A stretch of DNA of 64,000 bases from Aurifilum marmelostoma (Eukaryota; Ascomycota; Sordariomycetes; Diaporthales; Cryphonectriaceae): assembly GCA_027559495.1 (NCBI GenBank), contig JAMXSV010000028.1:1860001-1924000 (forward strand), in the 5' to 3' direction. Below, in pieces: positions 10,658 through 21,391 of the stretch. The position numbers were made by a program, and so were the translations under genes. The stretch's first letter is position 1; each line of letters begins with the position of its first letter. The notes beneath the pieces are model-generated. The model saw only the letters and a program-made list of their open reading frames with translations. It made no database searches and was not told the DNA's origin.

Positions 10658-11902
10658 CTATGCCTCGGGCTGCGTCTCTGGCTGCGTCTGCCACTGCGGC
10701 TCTAACAGCTTGAGCCGCGCGGCCAACCTCTTCTCCTCCATAGCAATGAGTGCCTCGGCATTTGTGTTGCCGAGATATATCCTACTTTCACCCTTTGCAA
10801 CGCAGTCTTGATAGCTGTGCTTGGCCTCGTTGGAGGGGGTCTGGCCTGCACTATACCAATTGCCACTGTGCATAAGTGCGGTGTCCTCGGTGCTGAGTTG
10901 GCTGTAGGCATGTCCGCCCTCGCTTGTGTGAGTCTTCTCCATCATATGCTGAGGCCCTGGGAGGCCCTGGAAAGCCTTGCCGTAGTGGGCAGTCTCGTTG
11001 CCGGCTGTCGTTTTGTTGCGAACTGAACGCTCGGGTAAGACAATGTCAGAACTGGTTTTTCCGGGCAGGGCAAGGGATGGATGGTGATCCTTCTTACTTT
11101 GTAGAGCGGTGCCGGTTGAAGTGAATGGGAGAACAGGCCGGGCCCAGTTCTGGCTGGCCTCGTTATCGCCCGACCTTGAGCCTGCGGCGAAAAACTCACA
11201 ACTCAGCAATCTGCAAAAGAGGCCTCTGGTCCCACTCCCCAGTCGTCGTCTCTTACTTACCTTCTATTGCCTTTTTGGGTCTATGAGCCATGCCGGAGCC
11301 GCCACCAAGCAGGCGTTTTTCGATAGTCTCGAGGTTGAGTATCAGGAAGTGAAGGTCGTCTATGAGTGCTTCCAGCTTCTTTCTATCTTGTACAGCCCAG
11401 ACGGCTCTGAGTCGAAAAGAGAAGAGCAGCCTGGAGCTTTTGAGGCGGGGGCTGAGCCTGCTTTTAGAATACCCGCGACCTGCCAGGTGACCAGCGTCCG
11501 GGGTTGCCTCCCCCCGGCAAGTTGTATGCCCTGCTCCTCCAGGACATCAGAGTCACACACGGTGCAGCTGGCCTGCTGCCCAACCCCACGCTCATACCTC
11601 CCACACAGGGAACTGGCAGCCGCCAGCAGCTCCTTGATGTCTTGCAGGCTGGCCATGATGACGCCACACTCCTCTGGCCAGTGGTCACGCAGGACATGCG
11701 CCTCGCCGCCTGCGTGGCCGAGCGACATGCTCTCCCCCCAGTGACGCAGTCTCCTCTTCATCAGGTTCACCTTGGTCATGGCGCGCTTGAAGTCCTTGCG
11801 CAGGTCTCTGGCCTGCTCAAAGTACTCGAGCATCTCGACACAGGTGGAGAACAGGCTCACGAGGGCCACGCCGCTCAGTGCGAGGCCGACGGCTTCGGCC
11901 AT
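10658..11902 (-). CDS. HET-S-like protein: HeLo domain plus C-terminal prion-forming-type segment
   Basis: Residues 1 to about 200 read as a HeLo domain. The start is MAEAVGLALSGVALVSLF, then come a CVEMLEYF helix, a RRLRHWGES segment, a GRYE motif and a VWAVQDRKKLEALID helix. After a clear intron (11260-11182, donor GTAAGT) the C-terminus turns polar and ends with two pseudo-repeats: one with core EDTALMHSGN and one with core GESRIYLGN, 31 residues apart at their Gly-Asn pairs. In the known family the HeLo domain is the membrane-damaging effector, and the repeats form a beta-solenoid amyloid that triggers it during heterokaryon incompatibility. A likely second intron is 11097-11023 (75 nt, frame-neutral). 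The frame changes between about 11560 and 11457, either by a weak 101-nt intron (11558-11458) or by a one-base loss in the six-base C run (plus strand) at 11510-11515. The total is then about 330-388 residues. No NLR partner gene is nearby. Confidence 0.85.
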
Positions 11903-13484
11903 GTCGGTTCGGAATGCTGGGATTCGGTATGCGTTTCATTCACCTAAAAGAAGGATGAGAGAAGAGGATTCGAGGCGTATCTGCCCACCCCTTCGTGGCC
12001 AAATCCGGCGGATCAGTCCTTGGGACTGTTTCAGGCGGGGGGGGTCGACTGCATAGATATACCTCTTTGGGGCTGTGCTGTCTCTGCTGGGTAGTAATGT
12101 GGCCGGGGTGGATACATGTACCATGCACACAGTCGTTCCAACTGCATACTCTCTGTTCGGCCTGTACCGGAGTGCGAGCGGTAAAGAGGTCCCCAGTCCG
12201 ATACTTGAGCATCTGCGGCGCAGATCCACCGGTATTGTCACCTACGACTGCAGGGTCCAGCTACAAGAGTATTGTAGACACAGGGTCATGAATACACCTT
12301 GAGATGCTTGTGCGGTGTGTGCATGGTGGCGCTCATGAGCTTATTGTTCGAGGCTGCGAGATGGAGATACGCAACAGGGAGGGGGACGGGCTCCGCCCGC
12401 TTTTGGTGACAGTATGCTTACCTGGGTGCCTACTGTACTTAGCAAGCACTTTGTCCACGCAATAGGGAAGGCAGACCTGGTGCATGGTGGCTGCCATATG
12501 CATTAGCTGATGATCGCGGTCGCAGTCTCCATCGCCCCTGCCTCGCAGGTCAAGAGGCAACCCTAGCTCCCGACCAAGGGACGAAGAGGCCCAGACCGGC
12601 TCTCCTTCCGATCATCATTTCATCTCCCCTTGTTAAATATGCTTTTGAGGAATACCTCTCTGGGAGTCCGCACGATCACGTCTCTTCCATGAGGATAACG
12701 CAGAAGAGACCCAATGCGATATACCACGTGGACGTAACGAACGTACACGAAACGTCCATCTTCCAGGCACTCCCGCCGAGGCAGAATCTTGATCACCCGT
12801 TCTCAACTTTCATGCCCGGTCCAACAAACTGAACTCGACCGCTGGCCTCGAGCGGCTCACAGGCTGGTCCGGATTGGTTCGTTCTTTGCCGCTGCCATGC
12901 GACCGCCCCCAAAAACATTCCCAGCGGCTACAGCTGACGAATTGTTTGAAGTGCTTGGTACCGCCGTGCCACAAAGCCATCCCTGGGTGGGAACCCATAC
13001 TCAGCAGACGCCGGTGGGTCCATTGCTGGATTTCGCGAATCAAACACCCGCCTTTGGTGACAGAGCAGCGGCAGTGACAGCCAGGGCATCGCTCATGAAC
13101 GACCCGCCCAAGACCCACAGGTAGTTTATACTTGGAACTGAGCAGTACTCACCGAAAAACTGGGAGCTCAAAATTGGGAGTGTTGAACAATTATGATATT
13201 TGTTTTCTGCCTGCCTGCTCGTATCTCCTTCCCAATGATTCTTCCCTGGTCATTTGAAGAAAAATGATTAAAAAAAAAAGTTGCACGCCAAACGGTTAAG
13301 CGCGTGGGCGCAACAACGGCCTGGCGACTTGTGCCAATGCCGAAGAGAAGAGTAACTAGCTACCCGTATGGATTCAGACCGAAGTCCTTCCTCACTGCAC
13401 CAGAGCATTGTTTCAGGCCATCATCGTCTCGTCGTCAAGGGCAAAAGAAAGAAAGAAAGGAAAGATGAGAATGAATGAAACGAT
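11903..13484. other. Intergenic region, no gene seen
   Basis: About 1.6 kb forms the promoter of the HET-S-like gene and the 3' flank of the HsbA-like gene. I looked for an NLR (NACHT or NB-ARC) reading frame here because HET-S-type genes are often paired with one. None of the frames (largest about 111 residues) shows such motifs. Confidence 0.55.
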
Positions 13485-14435
13485 TTAGAGACCTCCAAGG
13501 AGACCGCCGACACCTGCGCCGATAGCCCCAACGCCCGCTCCCACTCCAGATCCGATGGCCTGGCCAGCTCCCAGGGTTCCTCCGACAGTCGTCCCGACCG
13601 CTGACCCGACGGTGGAACCAACCGTGCCCACAGTCGCACCGGCGGCGCCTGTCACGGTGCCCACGACGCCGTCGACAGTCTGGAAGACTTCGCCCAGGCC
13701 GAGAGACGAGGTGAAGCGGTTGACCACGGTGGACAGGCTGTTGATGGTGTTCTGCAGGGCGGTGGTCGAGATGATGGGGTTGTCGACCAGCGCCGTGACC
13801 GCGCTCTGGCTGAAGGTCACCAGGGGGGTGGTCAGGGTGGCGACGGAGGTGCCCAGGGCCTGGAGCTCGGACTGGTACGCCGCGCCGAGCTGGGCCTCGA
13901 TGAGGCCGACGGACCGGACGTTGATGTTGAGGTTGTTGATGGCGCTCGAGATGGTCCCCAGGTCATCGGTGAGCTGGCTGACCTCGGCCTGGGTGAAGCC
14001 CGCGATCGCCGCGGCCGTGTTGGCCTCGGCGCCGAAGGTGGCGCTGGCGATGGATGCGGCTGCGCCGTTGATGCCGCTGATGAGTCCATTGATGTTGCCG
14101 TTGAAGGCTGCCTCGACTGCCTGGAGGGCCGAGGTCTGGTCCGAGACGGTGTTGCCGATCGCAGAAATCAGTGAGTCTTTTTAATGTGATGAACAAAAAG
14201 CCTTGATCAGCAAAAGTCTGTACTGGCGTCTGCCCACCCTCACCACCACCACCACAACGATCACACTCTGTTACATACTGAGAGAGTTTGAAAACCCCGA
14301 CACGAGTTGCTCTATCCCGTCGAGGGAGCTGCCGATGGTACCAATGATGGTGTTGTCCTGGCGGGGCTTGCTGATGGCGGCACCCCACACATTGGAGGCG
14401 AGGCACGCGGCCGTGAGAGCAGAAGAGAGTCTCAT
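13485..14435 (-). CDS. Secreted HsbA-like (hydrophobic surface-binding) protein with Gly/Val-rich tail
   Basis: Two exons, 14435-14279 and 14176-13485, are joined across a GTATGT...AAAAAG intron to give 282 residues. The N-terminus is a signal peptide (MRLSSALTAACLASNVWG), followed by a helical region with amphipathic Ala/Ser/Leu repeats. That region has the pattern of the HsbA / cell-wall galactomannoprotein family, secreted proteins that coat hydrophobic surfaces and recruit hydrolases. The last 75 or so residues are unusual: a nearly uninterrupted Gly/Val/Ala/Thr tail with GTVGS-, GTTVGG- and GAGVGA-like units, which could form a sticky glycine-zipper-like segment. There are almost no cysteines, so it is not a hydrophobin. 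The family call rests on pattern and composition, so it is moderate. Confidence 0.72.
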
Positions 14436-16508
14436 GTTCGATAGGTCTGATGAGGCGCTGAAGCCTGAAAGCCTTTTTATCTGATGAATGGAGGTTTACG
14501 CGTTTACTAAGTATATTGGAAAGTGATGGCAGTCGAAACGAGAGAATAAAACGAGTGAATGCGCAGGAGGGTGCAGAGGGAGAGCCTGAACAGCGCAGAG
14601 CAACTGGTGAGCGGGCGGTCCTGACTTCTTATGAGCGACTCTCCCTTGTGGTGAGTCTATGTTCTTTTTTGTTATTTACCCCTTTGCAATCGTTGATACA
14701 AGCTTAAGTACTAAGCATGCAGTGGTGATTCGGTCCGTCCCTGGGGTCATGTCTTGGGATATCCCGCGGGCGAAGTGCTCCTCGCCGATCCTATCTCGTG
14801 TGTTCATTGAACTTTCGTCTCCGAAGTGAGACATGAACTGGCTCAACATTTCAAAGAGAGGAATGCTAGAATTCATGCCGCTTGGGGCCAGGTATTTACT
14901 TTGTCCAAAGAACCTGCTCATCGAAGGGTTGTAACTAGCAAGATGGCGAGAGAGCAGCCCCTAGAGAAGAGAGTCCCTCCCGGCATATAGCAGACCAGAT
15001 ACCCCGAGGTCAGGCTGCTTCCCACAATAGTCCCAGTGAGCTGGACGCAGGAAGAGGACTGCGGGATATAGCTACCCTAAGCTCGCTCCCATCGAGATGT
15101 GGGAAGGAAGATCGCTATCTGAGCCACATTTGCTATCCCTTCCAGACGACGCCCATTTCATTCCTGGACAAGCCTCTCACGTGCCTCATGAGGCCGAAGA
15201 TCCTTTGGGTGGGGGGGGGGGGATAGGGAGGCAGGGAGGCAAGCGTGTCCCAAGGGATTGGCAGACAAAGCGAGCAGTTAGGACATGTTCTTTGTTGTGT
15301 TTCGTTTAGAATAATTACACTTTTCCTGCCGAGGGATGGATGACACCTTTTCTCTCTCTCTCCAAGGGGTGGGGGTATTTCTGTTTCCCTCCGGTGGTAG
15401 TTTCTGGGCGTGGGTGGATGGTCAAATTCGAGAGCATTCCACAGCGCTTTTAGTCTGGGTCGCCGGATGAGTTAGTGTGGATGTGTATGTGTATGTGTTC
15501 TGTTGTTTATTGATGCGACATGTTGTTTTTATGGTGCCTTTTTGATGTGGTCTGATGAAATATCTGCCTGTGCCTGTTCACATGCGTTGTCAACAGACCT
15601 TATTTGGCACAAGCCAACACGGAATTAGCATGGGAAGTTAGAGATTGTGGGCTTTGCCATGGCAATTTATGAGGAATGTGGGCTCTGGACGGCCGTACCT
15701 AGGTGGTCCCCGGGGGAAAAGGGCAAGATTATAATTAGATACAGGAGTATCAGTCAATACTACATGAATCGGGTCGAGCAGATGGTGGCATCAACAAGCA
15801 CTTGATCACGTATATCAAGTGTCATCCATCCAACAGGCAGGTCGCCGAGTGCCCGGAAAGGCTCCCACTGGCTGAGGTCGGTGCAACCCGAGGCCTTCAT
15901 GTGGTGCAGTGTCCTGCTATGGCCCGAGGGTATGTGACTGCACAGCTGTTCTTTGCCGTCTGTAGATTGGTATGATCTTGTGGTCATAGGTAGGGGGTCA
16001 GTAGTCTAATTACAGGTTGGAAAGGCCCATCTAGACACCGGGTACTTCAAGTAGTGGTAAGTACAATGCTATATTTCCGCAGAGGCTGTGTCTTGTTGCC
16101 TCGTACTTGTATTTGATACACGTAAACCATATCGAATCTAGGGATATCGAAGCTCTTACGTCCGGGTTACTGGGCTGCCACGAATGGTAGTCTAGACCTT
16201 TCCTCCTTCTGCTGAAGAACCATACAACAACGCCAACGATGAAGTTCTTTGCTTTTCTTATCCCGGTGTCTTTCAGCTTTACATATATGCAGCCCATGAA
16301 AGCGGATGTTCATCAACCGACTCAAGCCCAAACAAGCGCAGCTCTGGCATCAAGCCCCTCTCCAGCATATCAAAGACAACCGTCTTGCCCTTATAATGTA
16401 CTTCCATATGATCATCCGGGACCGGTCCCAACTGTCCCGGATCAATCAGCTAAAACCCAACAGCCCTGCGCTGCCAACCTTCACATCCGGAACGGACTTC
16501 TTGAGAGC
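14436..16508. other. Intergenic region, no gene seen
   Basis: About 2 kb with a poly-G tract at about 15211-15221. Short frames such as 15760-15987 minus and a signal-like Met-Lys-Phe-Phe start at 16239 plus were weighed and not accepted, because they lack conserved character or run antisense to the better-supported 2EXR reading frame. Confidence 0.5.
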
Positions 16509-17365
16509 CTACCGCCACATGGCGTTCAGCATCTCGTCCACCAGCAACCCGCACAGATGACGAACCTCGCAGCTCAGATGCTCATCCACCGCGGCGCGGT
16601 CCGTGATCGTATATCTTGTGTTGTTGGCCCCGGTACAGCCCGACGCGAGGAGGACGCGACACTGCAGTGACCCAGCGCCGTCCGCAGAACCAGCACACAC
16701 GCTCAGAGTGCGCTCGACGCGCGACCAGAAGTCCGGAATCTCGCCCGGATCGTGGCCGAGCCAGCCCTGGTGCAGATCTGGTGCGATAACGCGGTGGTCC
16801 CTACCATGAGGTCGATGGCCGAGGACTCTGCCATCAGTGGTATGGACACGTTGTGCCACGGGAGTGTCTTGTGGTGGTGGTGCTGCCGGCCTCTCATCAC
16901 GCGTGTCAGGTCGAAGCTGGGAGTGCACCGCCGGTACAGCCGGCGCAAGCTGGCAATAGTCATGCGGTAAGACTCTAGAAGGGGCGGGACCAGCTGGGTG
17001 ACGTCTAGCTCTGCGAGACTCTTGACCTGGCCATGGTGGAGAAGGTCAACGATCTCTTCGCCTTTATCCGCATAGCAAGGCTGGTAGGGGTGGACGGAAG
17101 CAATATCCCGTTCTGGACTCAGGGCTACAGAGGTCGGCTGGCCCGGGACCAGGATACTGTAGAAGTCGCGTGCTGCACGCGCAGACTCACGGCAGACGTA
17201 GAAGAGGCTGCACGGGCGTGGCATATTGCGGAACACGACTTCGTCTCTACTGTTGAGTACTCGAAGACTATAAAAGTGCGCAAGTGTAAGAGACAAAGAG
17301 AGTGTTTGCTGTTCATTACTTATAGTAAGGAGGAGGCTAAAACCTTGTATCAGAAATGTAAACAA
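16509..17365 (-). pseudogene. 2EXR-domain protein gene, frameshifted and lacking its N-terminal part
   Basis: The minus strand reads RNMPRPCSLFYVCRESARAA followed by an LSPERD segment, the second half of the 2EXR domain found in large fungal families of unknown role. The usual first half (LPxEIRxxIW) is not found upstream in any frame. The reading frame then breaks near 16790. The upstream part reads to AIDLMVGTTA in one frame. The downstream part continues in another with GWLGHDPGEIPDFWSRVERT and ends after LCGLLVDEMLNAMWR. Adding one base near 16790 would give a smooth join; no intron of acceptable size fits. It could be a decaying family member or an assembly indel plus an unseen first exon. 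The Met at 17365 is only the first in frame, so the true 5' end is unknown. Confidence 0.5.
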
Positions 17366-18253
17366 GAAACATCATCCGGAACACTGTCTCGATGATCCAT
17401 CTGCTAGATGACGATGTCTTCTTGGGGCTGGTGTCAGTTCTACAGGCAAGCGTGGTCAATCAGCGTTTGTGTTCGCAATTACCGGCATTCCTGAGCGATA
17501 TAGAGCTGTGGAAACAAAGACCTCTGGCAGGTTCCCGGACAGTATTCGCTCAGTCTTTCATTTCCCTATCCCTCCAAGACAGCCTTTCAACGTAACGAAT
17601 AGACGTCGAGATCGAAGCATGGCGAGATCTTTAGGCGAGCCGAGCATCAATGACGGATTGATGAGTTCTCCGCACATTCAAATGCTTTAGTCTATTATTG
17701 GAAATGAGATCGATCCAATAAGATAATAATCTGCCAGAGAAGAAGTACCATCTCGTTGACACTTTTGAGAAATGGATGTTGGTAGCTGGCAAGTTGTGAG
17801 GTGTTGTAAAGTTCAGAGGTCTTAAGTACCCAAGTACTCCACCTCAAGTAAGTAGGTAGTCATTGCTTGCTGGAATTGAAAACGTTTAGGGGGTTCAGCT
17901 TACCTAAACGCGCTACCAGATCTAGGGTCCTGGTCCCTGTGGCCGGCACTTGCAGCGTACTAAGGAGTGGTGCAGCACAGGCCCACACCCGCCTAGGACT
18001 GGACAGGGTGACATTGCATAATCGTCTTCGCCTTCGAGGCCTTATCGACCGACCTCAATTCATCTCGATCAGAGAGCTTCAACCTGCGTGCTTGCTGGGT
18101 TGTGCACCCTGCCTACTACCCTCCAACAAGGCCACTCGAGTGCATCCCCGATTCATAACATACATACTTACTTATAGATGTAGTCTCGAACCGGACCAGC
18201 CCTCCTCCACGACCACACCCCTCGCCCTCCCGACCCCCACCACCACCCATGAT
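17366..18253. other. Intergenic region, promoter of the polysaccharide deacetylase gene
   Basis: This lies between divergent loci. The deacetylase reading frame stays open upstream to 17867, but that extension has no protein character and precedes a typical Met plus membrane anchor, so I treat it as leader. Several GTAAGTA-like short motifs occur near 17820-17860. Confidence 0.5.
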
Positions 18254-19072
18254 ATGATCCGCCTCTCTGCCCTCTTCCGCCTACCCTCCAAGGTGAAGCG
18301 GCGCGCCAGGCGACACAGGATGGCGACTCTCCTCCTCTTGTGCTCCCTGCTGCTGCTACTCCTCCTGCCATTCTACATAATCTACCGACCGCCACGGCTG
18401 CTCATCCGCTACTTCCAGCACCGCTGGCCCGACGTCCTCTGGGAGGTCTCGATCCCCTCACACCCCTCCAAGCCCGGCGGCGAGAGATACATAGCCCTCA
18501 CCATCGACGACGCCCCGTCCGAGCACACGCGGGCCATCCTTCAGGTCCTCGAGGACAGCGACGCGCACGCGACCATGTTTGTTATCGGCGGGCAGGTCGA
18601 GGGCCGCGAGGACGTGCTGCGCGAGGTGGTGGCGCGGGGCAACGAGCTGGGCAACCACGCCATGCACGACGAGGCCGCCCGCGGCCTGGACCTGGACGTG
18701 CTCGAGGGCCAGATCGGCCGCGTGCAGGGGCTCATACGCCAGGCGTACGCGGACGCCGGCCGGCCAGAGGGCCCGCGCCACCAGTACTTCCGGCCCGGGT
18801 CCGGCCTCTTCAGCACCGAGATGCGCGCCATGGTCAGCAGGCTGGGGTATAGGCTCGTGCTCGGGAGCATCTACCCGCACGACCCGCAGGTCCCCTACTG
18901 GTGGCTCAACGCGTGGCATATACTGAGCATGGCGAGGGACGGCGGCATCATCGTCTGTCACGACAGGAGGAGCTGGACGATACCCATGCTGAAGAAGGTG
19001 CTGCCCGAGCTCAAGAGGAGGGGCTACAAGGTCGTGACCGTCTCGGAGCTCCTGGACGCGGCCAGCCCCTGA
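18254..19072 (+). CDS. Membrane-anchored polysaccharide deacetylase (NodB/CE4-like)
   Basis: Intronless, 272 residues from the Met at 18254. A basic N-terminus (KVKRRARRHR) precedes one hydrophobic segment at about residues 24-46 with ten leucines, giving a type II membrane anchor with the enzyme in the lumen or outside. The catalytic domain begins about residue 75. TIDDAP matches the CE4 Asp-Asp motif that holds the general base and metal ligand; YFRPGSG matches the third motif; IIVCHDR matches the last His motif. The second, metal-binding motif reads GNHAMHDE, with the two histidines three apart rather than the four of classical chitin deacetylases, so substrate and metal geometry may differ. 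It probably removes acetyl groups from N-acetylglucosamine polymers of the cell wall. The frame is open upstream to 17867, but the start at 18254 gives a sensible anchor. Confidence 0.88.
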   Translation: MIRLSALFRLPSKVKRRARRHRMATLLLLCSLLLLLLLPFYIIYRPPRLLIRYFQHRWPDVLWEVSIPSHPSKPGGERYIALTIDDAPSEHTRAILQVLEDSDAHATMFVIGGQVEGREDVLREVVARGNELGNHAMHDEAARGLDLDVLEGQIGRVQGLIRQAYADAGRPEGPRHQYFRPGSGLFSTEMRAMVSRLGYRLVLGSIYPHDPQVPYWWLNAWHILSMARDGGIIVCHDRRSWTIPMLKKVLPELKRRGYKVVTVSELLDAASP

Positions 19073-21391
19073 CGTGTGTGTGATCCCGTGTGAGGCTGAG
19101 TCGAAGCAGAAGAACGAGTGACGTCTTTTCTTTTGAACCGGAGGGGTTGAGATTTTTCCACGGAGCAGCGGGGCCAACAACTTGAGACAGCTATCGACGT
19201 GGGCCGGAAAAGTTCAGCATTTGGAGGCGTGTGTCTTTGTCGAGGCGTATATTCAGATTGCTTTTTCCCTTACGGCACGGAGTTTGTCGGCGTCAGGGCT
19301 TCAAGACTACATCGGGATGAATAAATCTAGACCGACAACGGATACTCAGGAGGCTTGGTTGGCTTTCCATTCCAGTGCACCCCTGGCGCCTCTCCCGACC
19401 CCGGGGGGCTGGCGGCACTCGACTCTTGTTCATCATTAGCTCACCCAGAGCTGCGTGTCACACAGAGATGAGACCGGCACCCTTGCTCTAACCCTGCAGC
19501 GCAACAGCCAGATCGTGTCGTCTTGCAGGAAGCACCCATGTGCATCGAGACTAAACTGCCCAGCCACAGACGCAGCTCTGTGAAGAACGTGACAAGAACC
19601 GAGACTTGGCGCACCTGGGACTGGACTGGAGCACGCCAGCCCTCGAGGGTCTGAACACCATTTAGCCTCAGTGTGACGAGCTCCAGTAGACTGACTCTCT
19701 CTCGCCTCCGCCCCCCCCCCCCCCGTCTTCTGGTGATGTGAGTCTGAAAGTCACTGCCGAGATGCATCATCAACCTGGAACCATCCCAAACCCAACCCCA
19801 TTCAGGTTCAAAACAGGGCAAGGAAAGCGGTCGACCAGCCCAGAACCACCCGAACAAGCTCTGAGAAAACTTAAGCTTGACGGATAAAGTTGTCTCTTAT
19901 GCAGTTCATTACACAAGCCTCGCCCCCCCCCCCGCCCCCCCCCAAGAAAGAACAAATCATACACACCAACCATTGCTGGAGTATCAGGGAGAGGGGAAAA
20001 AAAAGAAGTAATATACCTCTACCTTGTTTCAACAAGTTTCGGCGTTTCACACTCCCGTTTTCTACATGTGACAGGAAGCTATTTTTCCGGCCTCTTGCCA
20101 TTTTCCATGCGAAACCCCATGGTTCTTTGATGCAGTAAGCACAGCAGTGTCCCTCCTCTTCCCCCCCCCCCCTAAAATCAGATTTCATCACCGGAATTTG
20201 TCATTGCGCCGGCCCAGCAAAGGGGTGTATGTATGTATATCCCGAGATTTCCTTTTCGTTTCTCTTTTTTTTCCATCAGTCCGTTGCGAAATTGAAGGTG
20301 CTCCTCACAGCCCAGCCAAACAAAAGCGAGAGAGAGGGAGGGCGCCCGGTTGTTGTTATTATACATAACACACAAAAGGCCCGCCCCACACAGACCATCT
20401 GTTTGGAGTAAATCGTTTTACTTTCCTCGATCAGGGAGGGCGCCGACCGGGGTGTGGGGCGGGGCGAGGGGGGGGAGGGGGGGGTTTAAGTACATAGTAA
20501 GGTATACCAGGGGTCCCACGGCCAGCTAAATTTATGTTTCTCGAGGCGAACGGGGGTTCCGCTCGCATGAACGCGGAAAGTTGGGCTTGGGCCTGCAGAT
20601 CGCCAGTATCATATTATCCCCTGGTCGTTTTGTTTTACCTGTCCTGTGATGTTTTTTTTTTTTTGGAGGGGGGGGGTTAATAGGAGGAGGTGATAGTGTC
20701 GGTCAGAAGGGGGGGGGGGGGGGGAACAGAGGTCACCTCGTCAACAGTCGAGACACAACGCTGCACCCAATGAATGTAATTTGTATGCGTTCATCATCCA
20801 GCTTTGATTCATTGAATATCTTAAGGACCTGAAAAATAAGCCCCTTTCCCCCCAAAATAAGTCCTGCAGTCTCTGTGCTGCTGTGGAATCGAAGTTGTTT
20901 TCAAGACCCTCATGCCCCCCGATTTCTCTCATCTCTCCCTCCATGGTATCTCATAATGTGAACAAAGTAAAAAAAAAATAAAGAAGAAAGGGTAGAATGT
21001 CAATACAACGTTGTAGTGAGTGTTGAGAATGTAAGTGATAAGAAAGGAAATCTCCAGGAAAGAGTGACTGGAGGAATTAAGAAAATAAGAACAGTATCCT
21101 GACATGCCAGTATTGTTCTGCTGCCTCTCAAGGGCACGGGGAATAATGTGAACACAAAAAAGAAGAAAAATAGCAACCCGGTGACCAAAGTATTCAGGGA
21201 CGCCCCTTTCCCCCCCTCAATTCATGACTCTGGAGTATCCTGAATCCTTGTATCAATGCCAGGTATCCTGAGTGCAGCCTCTTTCTGTACATGCCATCCC
21301 GCACGAGAACGGGCAGCTGCAGCACCTGCTCTCTGTGTGTCTCATATGATATGAGGCACCATCGAATCTAGACCTGTTGAGACACACAAGA
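19073..21391. other. Convergent intergenic region rich in poly-G/poly-C tracts
   Basis: About 2.3 kb between the 3' ends of two genes. It holds at least six homopolymer runs of C or G of about 8-18 bases (near 19711, 19923, 19938, 20161, 20468-20484 and 20710) and T runs near 20650. No protein-like frame is seen. Confidence 0.55.
20449..20484 (+). other. Candidate G-quadruplex: five G-runs of four or more bases
   Basis: Within 36 bases there are five G-runs (4, 4, 4, 8 and 8 bases) separated by loops of one to three bases. That fits the standard four-tract G-quadruplex pattern with short loops. It lies in a 3' intergenic region. Confidence 0.7.

Noticed and set aside
11903..13484. Possible NLR partner gene next to the HET-S-like gene
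   Set aside because: I searched for Walker A-type and NACHT-like motifs in all visible frames of this spacer and in the neighbouring genes and found none; a partner may lie elsewhere in the genome.
16239..16670. Plus-strand frame starting with a signal-peptide-like Met-Lys-Phe-Phe-Ala
   Set aside because: It overlaps antisense with conserved 2EXR sequence, and its remainder has no secreted-protein pattern.
17867..18253. N-terminal extension of the polysaccharide deacetylase frame by 129 residues
   Set aside because: Placing a membrane anchor after 150 random-looking residues is unlikely; the Met at 18254 gives a normal type II anchor.
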